64,000 nucleotides of DNA, taken from assembly GCA_021774575.1 (NCBI GenBank), contig JAJFIX010000027.1:1-64000 (forward strand). Reading direction: 5' to 3'. Position 1 is the stretch's first letter. Each line of letters opens with the position of its first letter. The position numbers and the translations under genes are program-made. Below are positions 9,507 through 16,614 of this stretch, piece after piece. This stretch comes from Alphaproteobacteria bacterium (GTDB lineage: Bacteria; Pseudomonadota; Alphaproteobacteria; UBA6615). Below the pieces are notes generated by a model that worked only from the letters and a program-made list of their open reading frames with translations, searched no databases and was not told the origin of the DNA.

Positions 9507-9874
9507 GGGTTACGCCCCAATGCTGACATGCAGGCCGAGCGTATATCCGTGACCGTCCTCAAGGCGTCCTCGATGGCCGCTTGAGACGGGTTGTCGCCGG
9601 GGGAGTTCAGTGCCTTGGCGATCTGGTTGACGTTGCTGCCGACCTTGCCAAGATGCCCGAGCAGCTGGGCAACGTCCTTGCGGGGTTGGGTAGGCACCCG
9701 CGAGGACCGGGGCGGCGGTACGTCGAGGGCGAGCATGCGCAAATACGCGCCCGCGGTAAGGCCAACGGCTTGCGCTTTAGCGTGGATCTCGTTGCGTTCC
9801 GCCTTGGTGAAGCGAACGGAGAGCGCCACATCGCGCTGCCGTTTTTGTGAGCCTGAGCGATGCTTCTTTGTCAT
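9503..9874 (-). CDS. MobC-like relaxosome accessory protein
   Basis: 123 residues. It has a ribbon-helix-helix-like beginning (DVALSVRFTKAERNEIHAKA) and the MobC-type core GKVGSNVNQIAKALN, about residues 75-90. Such proteins bind oriT and help the relaxase melt the nick region. It overlaps the relaxase start by four bases and directly follows a hairpin-rich spacer that is the natural place for oriT. Family assignment is based on the core motif and on the neighbour. Confidence 0.8.
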   Translation of the reverse strand: MTKKHRSGSQKRQRDVALSVRFTKAERNEIHAKAQAVGLTAGAYLRMLALDVPPPRSSRVPTQPRKDVAQLLGHLGKVGSNVNQIAKALNSPGDNPSQAAIEDALRTVTDIRSACMSALGRNP

Positions 9875-9894
9875 CGTGATGTCTCCAAAAACAA

Positions 9895-9978
9895 ACGGTC
9901 AAGCGACCGTGGAGAGGGGATGAAACGGGGGGATACCTCCCCCCTTTCCAAGATGCGCGGTCATACCGCGCACATCTT
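9895..9978. other. Candidate oriT / regulatory hairpin cluster upstream of mobC
   Basis: Three inverted repeats lie in 84 bases before mobC: ACGGTC-aagc-GACCGT (9895-9910), a G6/C6 pair (9927-9932 and 9939-9944), and an imperfect palindrome with outer arms AAGATG/CATCTT and inner arms CGCGGT/ACCGCG (9950-9978). MOBP origins of transfer usually contain an inverted repeat next to the nic site and sit beside mobC. I could not pick out a convincing nic consensus, so the oriT call is inference. The promoter of mobC should also be here or in the AT-richer DNA at 9985-10055. Confidence 0.45.
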
Positions 9979-10056
9979 GCAGCCACGCAATCTATAGACA
10001 TACGATTTACATAACATATGCACTATGAATCCATGACATACCCTCTGTCAATTACG

Positions 10057-10091
10057 AAAAACAGCCATCCCGGAAAGATCCGAGACGGCTG
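10057..10091 (-). terminator. Rho-independent terminator of the 10466-10717/DUF3768 pair
   Basis: On the minus strand a hairpin with 13-base arms (CAGCCGTCTCGGA and TCCGGGATGGCTG, joined by TCTT, two mismatches that can form G-U pairs) is followed directly by TTTTT. It lies 21 bases after the DUF3768 stop. Confidence 0.7.
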
Positions 10092-10112
10092 CAACTGTGC
10101 TCTGGACGAGCG

Positions 10113-10466
10113 TTAATATTCTTCGGCGAGCATGACCGTCATGACGCGAAAACAGCTGTCAGGATCGGACGGGTTTTCACTGCCAAGGTCACATTGGTCA
10201 TCGGCGTAGTAGTCGATTTTCCAGATGACTTTGCCGACATCGACAACCTCGAAGCTGCCGTAATCGTGTTCGCCGTGGGGATCGTTATCGCCGTCGAAAT
10301 CGTCGAAAATCACGACGTTGCTCCAAATTCCGGCAATCGTTACCGGGTCCAGAGCCGCTATACCCCGCGTGAGGACGGTTTTTCCCGTCGCACACGTTAT
10401 CCCGCCACGGGCGCGGAGCTGATCGTTCAGCTCCGCGATCCGCTTTGCGTATGGAACGCGACCCAT
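10113..10466 (-). CDS. DUF3768 family protein
   Basis: 117 residues. The pattern FDDFDGDNDPHGEHDYGSFE, followed by IWKIDYY and a terminal VMLAEEY, is the hallmark of DUF3768, small proteins common on alphaproteobacterial plasmids and integrative elements. The function of the family is unknown to me. It starts at an ATG overlapping the upstream stop (TAATG), so it is coupled to the preceding small gene, and a terminator follows. Confidence 0.8.
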   Translation of the reverse strand: MGRVPYAKRIAELNDQLRARGGITCATGKTVLTRGIAALDPVTIAGIWSNVVIFDDFDGDNDPHGEHDYGSFEVVDVGKVIWKIDYYADDQCDLGSENPSDPDSCFRVMTVMLAEEY

Positions 10467-10717
10467 TAGGCCGGTCCCTGCGCTTTCGGGGGTTTCACCG
10501 GCGTGATGAAGGTCACACCGTTGTGCTTGGGCAGTTCAATGGGGATATGGTCCCACTGGAGAATGCCGCCTTCCTTGTTCTCGGCCTTTCTGGCCCAGAT
10601 CGCGCCGATTTCGCGGGCCGGACCGAGTATGTCCTTCCCGTTTTGGTCCTGCCCTGTGATCCGTGAGAAGCTCACACGGTACATGGGGCGGGTCTTTTCT
10701 GTGGTTTCGTAAGTCAT
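10466..10717 (-). CDS. Small conserved mobile-element protein
   Basis: 83 residues from the chosen ATG, which has GAAAGGAAA just upstream; an in-frame start at 10756 lies in the inverted repeat and is rejected. The body reads YRVSFSRITGQDQNGKD then EIGAIWARKAENKEGGI, a compact mostly-beta pattern recalling DUF736-like plasmid proteins, but I am not certain of the family. Its first ten codons are duplicated in inverted orientation at 10909-10938 before the coupling-protein gene. It forms a two-gene unit with DUF3768. Confidence 0.65.
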   Translation of the reverse strand: MTYETTEKTRPMYRVSFSRITGQDQNGKDILGPAREIGAIWARKAENKEGGILQWDHIPIELPKHNGVTFITPVKPPKAQGPA

Positions 10718-10938
10718 CGAATTTTCCTTTCGATAAGTTTGAGGGGCTGGAACCATTCCAACCGTGCGCAGACGTCTCGGGCTGGGCGGACCGGGGCTGT
10801 CAAGGGCGCGAAGCGCCGTCAGGGGTACCCTTGATAGCCCCGGTCCGTCCTGCCAGGCTGTGTACGGTTGGAATGGTTCCAGCCCCTCAAGTCGCAGAGT
10901 TTGGATCGATGGCTTACGAAACCACAGAAAAGACCCAT
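10690..10938. repeat. Large imperfect inverted duplication between two divergent genes
   Basis: The spacer between the small gene ending at 10466 and virD4 is a near-palindrome. A perfect 25-base arm at 10741-10765 (ends GAGGGGCTGG...) is repeated inverted at 10864-10888, and inner arms (CCCTTGAYAGCCCCGGTCCG) match at 10784-10804 and 10828-10848, with a short GC-rich centre. Outside a diverged ~20-base spacer on each side, the start of the small gene (27 of 28 bases from the ATG) is repeated on the plus strand at 10909-10936. The whole could form a cruciform or give both directions the same promoter and leader. Confidence 0.85.
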
Positions 10939-11004
10939 TCGACCTCTGGACGAGTCATGCGCCTTTCGTTAAACCGCAAGCATGAAAGGACTTTCGTTCC
11001 CTAA
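10909..11004 (+). pseudogene. Inverted copy of the 5' end of the small gene at 10466-10717
   Basis: A 31-codon frame starting MAYETTEKT matches the MTYETTEKT start of the small gene on the other strand and then diverges. It runs into the start of the coupling-protein gene. It may be a leader peptide or just the remnant of an inverted duplication. No independent evidence of expression is visible. Confidence 0.4.
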
Positions 11005-12511
11005 GCGCAAAGCACTGGTTCCCAAGATCATGCCGTTTCCCCGTGGCGTTTATGATCGTCCACGCGATAAGGGAGCACTGCCGTTTGCCCGCTGGCTGAT
11101 GGACGAGGAAATCCTCGATGGACGGTTCCGCTACATACCCGGCCAGTCGATCTTTCTGGGGCAATGGAAGGGACAATTCATCGGTTCGAACGACGACCGC
11201 CATATTCTGACCGTGGCCGGGTCGCGGACCGGTAAATCGTCGGCGGCGCTCATTCCCAATTTGCTCGATTATCGCGGCGCAACCATTGTCATCGATCCCA
11301 AGGGCGAGCTGGCGCGCGAGACGGCTTTATGGCGCAATAAACCTGACGGAGCCGATCAGCCGGTTCATATTTTCGACCCGTTCGGAACCGTGCGCGGCAA
11401 GGCCGCCGATCTGCCGAAAGCCCGGTTCAATCCCATGGACCTGCTCAGCGTCGACCCCGAGGACGAAAATCTCGTCGATGACGCGGACATGATGGCCGAA
11501 AGCCTTGTCCCGGAAGATCCGGGCCGGGGGGCCGATCACTGGACGGCGGCGGCCCGGAACATCGTCAAGGGGATTATCCTGCATGTCGCCCTTAATTCCG
11601 ATCCGGAAGACCGGACACTTCTGAGCGTGCGGCGGTTTTTAACCGACACGGAATTCGAAAAAGCCGACGATACGGACGGCGACTCGCTTTTGGATGTCAT
11701 GGAAATGGGCGCGGGCGGTGGCGGTGCTTTCGACGTGGTCGCCGGAGAGGCTGCGACCATCCGCACGATGGGGCCGACCGAACGCGGCTCCGTCCTGTCG
11801 GTCGCCCGGACGCAAACAAAATTCCTGAGCTCCCCGCAAATGAAGGACGTTTTGTCGTCATCGCCCAAACCATTCAGATTCGAGACCCTGAAGGACCGCC
11901 CCGCGACCGTCTATTTATGCCTGCCCGCGATGCGCATGGGCACCCATAGCCAATGGCTGCGCCTAATGATCAATATGGCCTTCGGCGCGATGGAGCGGAA
12001 CGAGACCATACCCAAATTGCCGGTCCTGTTCATTCTCGAAGAATTCCCGGTTCTCGGTCATATGAAGCAGATCGAGACCGCCGCCGGTCTGATGGCCGGG
12101 TTCGGCGTCAAGCTGTGGACCGTCGTGCAGGATTTCGGGCAGCTGAAAAGCCTCTATCGCGACAGATGGGAAACATTTCTGGGTAATGCCGGCGTGTTGC
12201 AGGCCTTCGGCAATAACGACGTATTGACCCTCGACTATCTCTCCAAGCGCCTTGGCAGGACGTTTTTTGTCCAGCGCGAGGAGCGCCATGTCGGGTCCGG
12301 CCAAGCCCAGCACGGCGAAATCGGCGAGCGCGAATCCGCCCAAAGCTCGGCCCTTCTGGACCCGGCGGAACTAGCGATCTGGTTCGGTCGTCATAAGGAC
12401 AAAAAGGAACAGCCGCAATTGCAACTGCTCATCATCGGCGACCAGCATCCCGTCGTTATCGAGCGCGTCGCCTATTACGAACACGAATATTTCAAGGGGC
12501 GGTATGCGTAG
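10982..12511 (+). CDS. VirD4/TraG-like type IV coupling ATPase, no membrane anchor
   Basis: 509 residues. Coupling proteins bring relaxase-DNA complexes to a secretion channel using ATP. Walker A is AGSRTGKS (79-86), followed by IVIDPKGEL (102-110), a signature of this family; Walker B is in LFILEEFPVLGH near residue 350; QTKFLSS and VQDFGQLKSLY are further family stretches. Most VirD4 proteins begin with two transmembrane helices, but here the nucleotide-binding core begins almost at once. The next gene, overlapping by 8 bases, has two hydrophobic segments and could supply an anchor. No VirB genes are in the window. Confidence 0.85.
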   Translation: MKGLSFPKRKALVPKIMPFPRGVYDRPRDKGALPFARWLMDEEILDGRFRYIPGQSIFLGQWKGQFIGSNDDRHILTVAGSRTGKSSAALIPNLLDYRGATIVIDPKGELARETALWRNKPDGADQPVHIFDPFGTVRGKAADLPKARFNPMDLLSVDPEDENLVDDADMMAESLVPEDPGRGADHWTAAARNIVKGIILHVALNSDPEDRTLLSVRRFLTDTEFEKADDTDGDSLLDVMEMGAGGGGAFDVVAGEAATIRTMGPTERGSVLSVARTQTKFLSSPQMKDVLSSSPKPFRFETLKDRPATVYLCLPAMRMGTHSQWLRLMINMAFGAMERNETIPKLPVLFILEEFPVLGHMKQIETAAGLMAGFGVKLWTVVQDFGQLKSLYRDRWETFLGNAGVLQAFGNNDVLTLDYLSKRLGRTFFVQREERHVGSGQAQHGEIGERESAQSSALLDPAELAIWFGRHKDKKEQPQLQLLIIGDQHPVVIERVAYYEHEYFKGRYA

Positions 12512-13106
12512 GAGTCTCTGGCTATCCGTGAAAGAACGGAAAGACGGCACCGTCCGAATTCGCTGGCGGGAGCATTTCCTCCTCTTTGAGATGCTTATCA
12601 TAGCTCCCATTGCAGGCGTGACTGCGATGATCCTTCTTCACCTGCTGCTTTCCCTATTCTTCGGCGATAAGGTTATCGAATCCGGTATCGGAGGCAATCT
12701 CACAATCGCCTATATCATTTGGTGTCCGCTCTCGGTCTATAGGTTTACGCCATGGAACGGGTTTGCCGCCGTCGATATCGGCCCGAAGTTCGTTAAAATT
12801 CGAGGAAACAGTCGATGGAGGTGGCGCAAAATCCCACGCGACGCGATTGAGAGCGTCGAATATGGTCAGGCCAGCGAATGGAATTGGCAGCCAAATGATG
12901 TTGCAACGATTGGCGGGCCGGAGTACCGACCGAGCAGAAAAAAATATGGCGACCTATTCCAAATCGCCATCTTCGCCAAAGGGCGGCGATACCTGGTTAT
13001 CGCCACCCGATGGGATCGTGACTACGTCCACGAAATCACGGAAACGATCAAGACCCACCTCGCCCCCAAACGCATGACCGAGACCGTCGAGGATTATATC
13101 CGCTGA
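12504..13106 (+). CDS. Two-helix membrane protein of unknown family
   Basis: 200 residues, overlapping the coupling-protein stop by 8 bases. Two hydrophobic segments (about 29-52, LLFEMLIIAPIAGVTAMILL, and about 67-80) follow a basic beginning; the rest is soluble, with beta-rich stretches (VDIGPKFVKIRG, RYLVIATRW) that recall bacterial PH-like membrane proteins. Family unknown. Its coupling to an anchor-less VirD4 makes a role in membrane attachment of the transfer apparatus possible, but this is inference. Confidence 0.68.
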   Translation: MRRSLWLSVKERKDGTVRIRWREHFLLFEMLIIAPIAGVTAMILLHLLLSLFFGDKVIESGIGGNLTIAYIIWCPLSVYRFTPWNGFAAVDIGPKFVKIRGNSRWRWRKIPRDAIESVEYGQASEWNWQPNDVATIGGPEYRPSRKKYGDLFQIAIFAKGRRYLVIATRWDRDYVHEITETIKTHLAPKRMTETVEDYIR

Positions 13107-13389
13107 CCGGATGAGCGAGGGATTTGCCGTCAAGACGACCTTCGCCGCTGCTCATCCCGATTGTGTGAAGCCCCATACCCGAATTACCGCATCGCCCGGA
13201 CGCAACTAGAGCGGCCCGGTAAGCGGCCTTTCGCGTGTGATATAGGTGAAGTAAAATGCATGGATTCGTGCTGATAATGCTTAGGAACGTATCACACTAT
13301 TAAGGTTTTATGAAGATAAATTTGCAATATTCTCAACTATTATGATATTTTCATTTCTTTTTTATTCAATTTTATTTGAGGATTTTAAA
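13107..13389 (+). promoter_or_regulatory. Spacer turning strongly AT-rich before the 13390 gene
   Basis: The first half has no gene that I can support. From about 13290 the sequence becomes strongly AT-rich and ends in TTTGAGGATTTTAAA just before the ATG at 13390, giving a good GAGG ribosome site. The AT-rich stretch is a likely promoter or a binding region for a nucleoid silencing protein. No exact -35/-10 pair is asserted. Confidence 0.4.
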
Positions 13390-13833
13390 ATGTACGTCAA
13401 GTTGAGAGAGGGAATTGGTATCAATCCATTTATCGTCACGGGTATGCGTGAGCTTCACAGAGAGCCCGCGACAGTCGAGAATACGACATACAGCAACGCG
13501 GAACTGGATCGAGTCACGGGGTTGCGAAGGCGAGACCAAGTGCTGACGACCCGCGAAGATCTCAAGGCCGCGTATGACGCTTTTAATATAGCCAGAAAAC
13601 CCGAGTTCAGGAGGGACCTAGCGGCACGCACCCAAACGCTTACTGCTCAATATCACACCAAATTGTTCTTCGACGGAGGCACGGCCATGGAAATTCACGA
13701 AACGCCGGCGGAATATCGTCAAGCCGTGCAGGATCAACTTGGAAATCTATCTCCGGCCTTGCTTGCCGCCTATCTGGCGAATTCCCGAACGCAAGGCCCT
13801 CGGCGGACAGGATGTCGTCCCGGAGAATCATAA
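13390..13833 (+). CDS. Hypothetical protein in AT-rich surroundings
   Basis: 147 residues from the ATG that follows GAGG; a longer frame starting at 13342 lies in AT-rich non-coding-like sequence. Composition is charged and mostly helical, with no signal peptide, membrane segment or motif that I recognise. A strong hairpin follows the stop by five bases. Its isolation between a transfer block and a recombinase block suggests an element cargo gene. Confidence 0.55.
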   Translation: MYVKLREGIGINPFIVTGMRELHREPATVENTTYSNAELDRVTGLRRRDQVLTTREDLKAAYDAFNIARKPEFRRDLAARTQTLTAQYHTKLFFDGGTAMEIHETPAEYRQAVQDQLGNLSPALLAAYLANSRTQGPRRTGCRPGES

Positions 13834-13838
13834 TTATC

Positions 13839-13862
13839 GGGGTGCAGACACCTCTGCACCCC
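13839..13862 (+). terminator. Hairpin after the 13390 gene
   Basis: Perfect 10-base stem GGGGTGCAGA / TCTGCACCCC with loop CACC, five bases after the stop. There is no clear T-tract, so termination is likely but not certain. It may also serve the convergent lipoprotein gene. Confidence 0.55.
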
Positions 13863-14018
13863 TTGGAGAGCCAATTTTATAGCGGGGGTACGGGGTCAAC
13901 GGAAAAGCGAGAAAGATTATCTTCGTTTTCGAACCCTGCGGGGGCGAAAACGCAATAATCTTGCGCTGCTTTTCGGTTGATGCCGTGGGGGTCGCAGATC
14001 CCTTTTTGTCCAGTAGGT

Positions 14019-14729
14019 CTATCCCGCCTCCGTAAAGCGGGTGATCCAGACGCGGCGATCCTGACCTTCGTTCCAATCGAAGCCCATTTTGTACAAGACG
14101 CTGTAGAACATGAAACCGGGAAGATAGCGGAACGTCATCGTACTTCCGCCGAGCGCCACGCCACCAAGCAATCTTTGATGTTTCGGGTCTGACGGGATCG
14201 GCTGGGCGGGCGGAACAGGTCCGTTGGTGCGCGTGTTGCCCGTACTTTCGTGAAGGGGCGCGGTCGAGAACAAATGGGCACCCCCCGGCCACAGTTGGGC
14301 GTCCGCCAGCGATATGCCGTAGGCCCCATCCCTCGGCACACACCACTCGATATCGTTCACCGTCTCGCTTTGATCGTGACCGCGCCATATGACGGCGCTT
14401 AATTCAAAACAGCCCGTCGGCTCGCTGGACATCGATGCATCCTGAATGTTTGGCGGCACTTTCTCCACCGTCAGGGCGACGCGCGGAAACTGATCGTGGA
14501 AATGGGCTTGCGGATTGTAAGGGGCGTTGTCGAATAGTCCGGCCAAGGCCGAATTGTCGATAGCCGTGTTACCGGATGTTCCGCTTCGGGACGCAACGGC
14601 TCCGCTGGTCGGCGCAAAGGCCGCGTCAAGCGATGCCGCCATTTCATTGAGTGCCTGTTCGGTCGCTTCGCACCCCGTCAACGCGGCCAGCATCGCTATG
14701 CCCGCCAAGACCCTCCCCGCATATACCAT
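14019..14729 (-). CDS. Lipoprotein of unknown function
   Basis: 236 residues from the ATG giving MVYAGRVLAGIAMLAALTGC: a basic-hydrophobic signal ending in the lipobox LTGC, so the mature protein should begin at Cys20. An upstream in-frame start at 14816 would bury the signal and is rejected. The mature part contains PRVALTVEKVPPN, a pair of cysteines (CFEL and EWCVP) and a C-terminal RVWITRF. No family recognised. It is transcribed towards the 13390 gene; the 185 bases between contain only the hairpin at 13839. Confidence 0.62.
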   Translation of the reverse strand: MVYAGRVLAGIAMLAALTGCEATEQALNEMAASLDAAFAPTSGAVASRSGTSGNTAIDNSALAGLFDNAPYNPQAHFHDQFPRVALTVEKVPPNIQDASMSSEPTGCFELSAVIWRGHDQSETVNDIEWCVPRDGAYGISLADAQLWPGGAHLFSTAPLHESTGNTRTNGPVPPAQPIPSDPKHQRLLGGVALGGSTMTFRYLPGFMFYSVLYKMGFDWNEGQDRRVWITRFTEAG

Positions 14730-14892
14730 CGTATTCACCCCGGAATTTTTACAAAAACGTCTGCGCCCCAATCCCTGCCGGGCTTGAGACGGGTTCGACG
14801 GTGCGCATATAAACAAAGGTTCCTTTTTCCGCCTTTCAAATTCTATTTATCCGGGTCACGATAACCTGTTGGATTCGCTTGTTTCCCGAACA

Positions 14893-14922
14893 GGAAAATC
14901 GCGCTGGAGACCGCGATTTTCC
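14893..14922. repeat. Inverted repeat upstream of the resolvase gene
   Basis: Perfect 11-base arms GGAAAATCGCG / CGCGATTTTCC with an 8-base loop, between the divergent lipoprotein and resolvase genes. Candidate resolvase site half or operator; no direct proof. Confidence 0.5.
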
Positions 14923-15021
14923 TTGCTTCATAAAGGAACCATTTCGAGCCGTTTTGGAATTAAATTACGAAGCAATAACATGATGTTAGTCATATATTTT
15001 TTGCAAACCGGGAATGCATTC

Positions 15022-15612
15022 GTGAAGATTGGCTATGCAAGAGTATCGACCGAAGAGCAGAGCCTTAACCTGCAATTCGATGCCTTGAAAGCCGCTGGGT
15101 GCGAAAAGGTTTTTCAGGATAACGGCATATCAGGAGTGGTCGCCGACCGACCCGCGCTGAAGGCCGCGCTGGCGGCGGTCGGTCCCGGCGATGTGCTCGT
15201 TGTCTGGAAGCTGGATCGGCTGGGGCGCAGTCTCGGGCATTTAATCCAGCTGATTAACGAGCTGGGCCAACGCGAGGCCGGTTTTCAGTCTCTATCCGAG
15301 AGTATCGATACGACGACGGCGGGCGGGTTGTTGCTGTTTCATGTCATGGGCGCGTTGGCGCAATTCGAACGGGCGCTGATCAGCGAACGGACGAAGGCGG
15401 GCATGAAGGCCGCAAAGCAACGCGGTCAGGTTTTGGGACGGCCCCGCAAGCTGACCGACGACCAGATCCGTGAAGCCGGACTTCTAATCGCGGGAGGAAC
15501 GCCGCGCAAGACGGTGGCGCGGTTTTTCGGGGTCGCGCCCGAGACGTTGCGCCGGTCGCTGGCAGAACAATCAACCAAACCAAACGAAAGGAGAAAGACC
15601 GATGACAAATGA
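15022..15612 (+). CDS. Small serine recombinase (resolvase/invertase family)
   Basis: About 196 residues from a GTG giving VKIGYARVST, the standard beginning of the family; longer frames from 14869 or ATG 14980 add non-conserved sequence. The catalytic serine is in YARVST, followed by LDRLGRSLGHL, the regulatory-helix region FERALISERTKAGM and GRPRKLT before a helix-turn-helix end (GGTPRKTVARFFGVAPETLRRSL). Such enzymes resolve cointegrates or invert short DNA segments. It overlaps the following 58-residue gene by 11 bases. Confidence 0.9.
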   Translation: MKIGYARVSTEEQSLNLQFDALKAAGCEKVFQDNGISGVVADRPALKAALAAVGPGDVLVVWKLDRLGRSLGHLIQLINELGQREAGFQSLSESIDTTTAGGLLLFHVMGALAQFERALISERTKAGMKAAKQRGQVLGRPRKLTDDQIREAGLLIAGGTPRKTVARFFGVAPETLRRSLAEQSTKPNERRKTDDK

Positions 15613-15778
15613 ACCGCCCACCAAAATGCAAATGGCCGCCACGGTAAAAATGGCGCGCGGACGCTTCGACGAGATTAAAGCGCATATCAATACCGCCATG
15701 TCGGAATTGCGGGATGTCGAATTGGCGCTGGAAGATGGCGAATACGACGGCAGAACCCAAACCTCGCCGAAAAAATAA
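15602..15778 (+). CDS. 58-residue protein coupled to the resolvase
   Basis: A short gene starting at the ATG that overlaps the resolvase end, with AAAGGAGAAAG in good position. The product (MTNEPPTKMQMAATVKMARG, then helical and acidic, ending TSPKK) has a helix with regularly spaced Ala/Met and no recognised motif. The strong ribosome site and the overlap argue that it is real. A role as partner or regulator of the resolvase is inference. Confidence 0.6.
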   Translation: MTNEPPTKMQMAATVKMARGRFDEIKAHINTAMSELRDVELALEDGEYDGRTQTSPKK

Positions 15779-15923
15779 TCGCACGCTGTCCCCGGCAAAC
15801 CGCATTGCCAAGCCAGCCGAAGGCCCTTCCCTTCCATACAGGTTGCTCGGCGCGGGCCTGATCGCACCTCTTATCGACACCATGTCTAATGGGCGCCGCC
15901 CCTCGCGCAGGACAGAAAAATAG
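15735..15923 (+). CDS. Possible 62-residue basic protein
   Basis: A frame starting MANTTAEPKPRRKNNR overlaps the end of the 58-residue gene. It is basic and low in complexity with no known motif, and its ribosome site (GGAAG) is too close to be convincing. A GCCCCAG/CTGGGGC pair (15922-15980) follows it. From 15924 to 16112 I see nothing else that I can support. Confidence 0.25.
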   Translation: MANTTAEPKPRRKNNRTLSPANRIAKPAEGPSLPYRLLGAGLIAPLIDTMSNGRRPSRRTEK

Positions 15924-16112
15924 CCCCAGCCGTGTCCTCGCCTTCGGCTGCGGGCCGCACCAAGACTGGGGCGATTTGTCTGGCCTTTGCTACCCCCGGT
16001 CTCGGCGACGGCCAAGGGGTCGCGTGCGCAACCCCTCTTCTAATTAAGGGAAGATTTGGTCATGAAACCGGGCGGCAAGGTGAGATTGTTTGAACGTCAA
16101 AACACAAATAAA

Positions 16113-16245
16113 CAACTTTTAGTTGCATTATTAGGAATATATCCCTACTATACACTTCAAGCAGGGAGGCGATCTCAAACGGATCGACCACCTATAACAA
16201 GAAACGACAACGACAAGAACCGAGCACCACAACAACAATTAGTTG
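16113..16245. promoter_or_regulatory. Two 13-base dyads around a sigma70-like promoter
   Basis: CAACTTTTAGTTG (16113-16125) and CAACAATTAGTTG (16233-16245) differ at two bases only. The second lies within a longer palindrome CCACAAC/GTTGTGG (16227-16248). Between them is a promoter-like TTGCAT-17-TACTAT (16123-16151), whose -35 overlaps the first dyad. This fits operators of a self-regulated operon, or recombinase binding sites, ahead of the micro-gene/recombinase trio. Confidence 0.5.
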
Positions 16246-16276
16246 TGGATAGCTCGGCGGTCAGAAGGCAAAGACA

Positions 16277-16471
16277 TTGACGGAGCGAAGACCAAAGGCG
16301 GATAGTGATTCTAGGCGTCCGCGTCCGTCCGAGGGAAAAGAAGTCGATTCCCGGCTTGTCGATTTGGTCGACTTTCTCGCCCGCCGCGCCGCCGAAGAAG
16401 ATTTCGAGATATTTTTGAAAACCGGCAAACTGCCTTTTCAACATGGTAGTCCAGAAGAAGAGTCCGCATGA
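16277..16471 (+). CDS. Micro-protein A of the recombinase operon (64 residues)
   Basis: Starts at TTG 16277 and ends in ATGA shared with the next gene. Its second half (LARRAAEEDFEIFLKTGKLP) is clearly related to the following micro-protein (LARRAVERDYERLLKTGKQP), so the two are tandem paralogues. The first part is basic and rich in Arg/Ser/Pro. No known family recognised. The position directly before a large serine recombinase suggests a partner, such as a directionality factor or repressor; that is inference. Confidence 0.6.
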   Translation: MTERRPKADSDSRRPRPSEGKEVDSRLVDLVDFLARRAAEEDFEIFLKTGKLPFQHGSPEEESA

Positions 16472-16614
16472 TGCGTAGCGAAAAACCCCACCCACGTCTG
16501 ATCGAGATAGCGCAATTTCTGGCACGCCGCGCCGTCGAAAGAGATTATGAACGCCTACTGAAAACCGGAAAACAGCCCTTTGAAAACGATGACAGTGAGT
16601 TAAAAGCACCATGA
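16468..16614 (+). CDS. Micro-protein B of the recombinase operon (48 residues)
   Basis: Starts at ATG 16468, overlapping micro-gene A by four bases, and ends in the ATGA shared with the recombinase start at 16611. The product is mostly one helical segment, IEIAQFLARRAVERDYERLL, then KTGKQPFE, paralogous to micro-protein A without the basic leader. Both junctions being 4-base overlaps means translation of all three is coupled. Confidence 0.65.
   Translation: MMRSEKPHPRLIEIAQFLARRAVERDYERLLKTGKQPFENDDSELKAP

Noticed and set aside
7821-9584. Long plus-strand frames opposite the relaxase gene
   Set aside because: They are shadows of the GC-rich relaxase frame and have no motif or ribosome site.
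16062-16280. Frame starting MKPGGKVRLFERQN with a fair ribosome site
   Set aside because: It runs through the promoter and both dyads of the next operon and becomes low-complexity; not supported as a gene.
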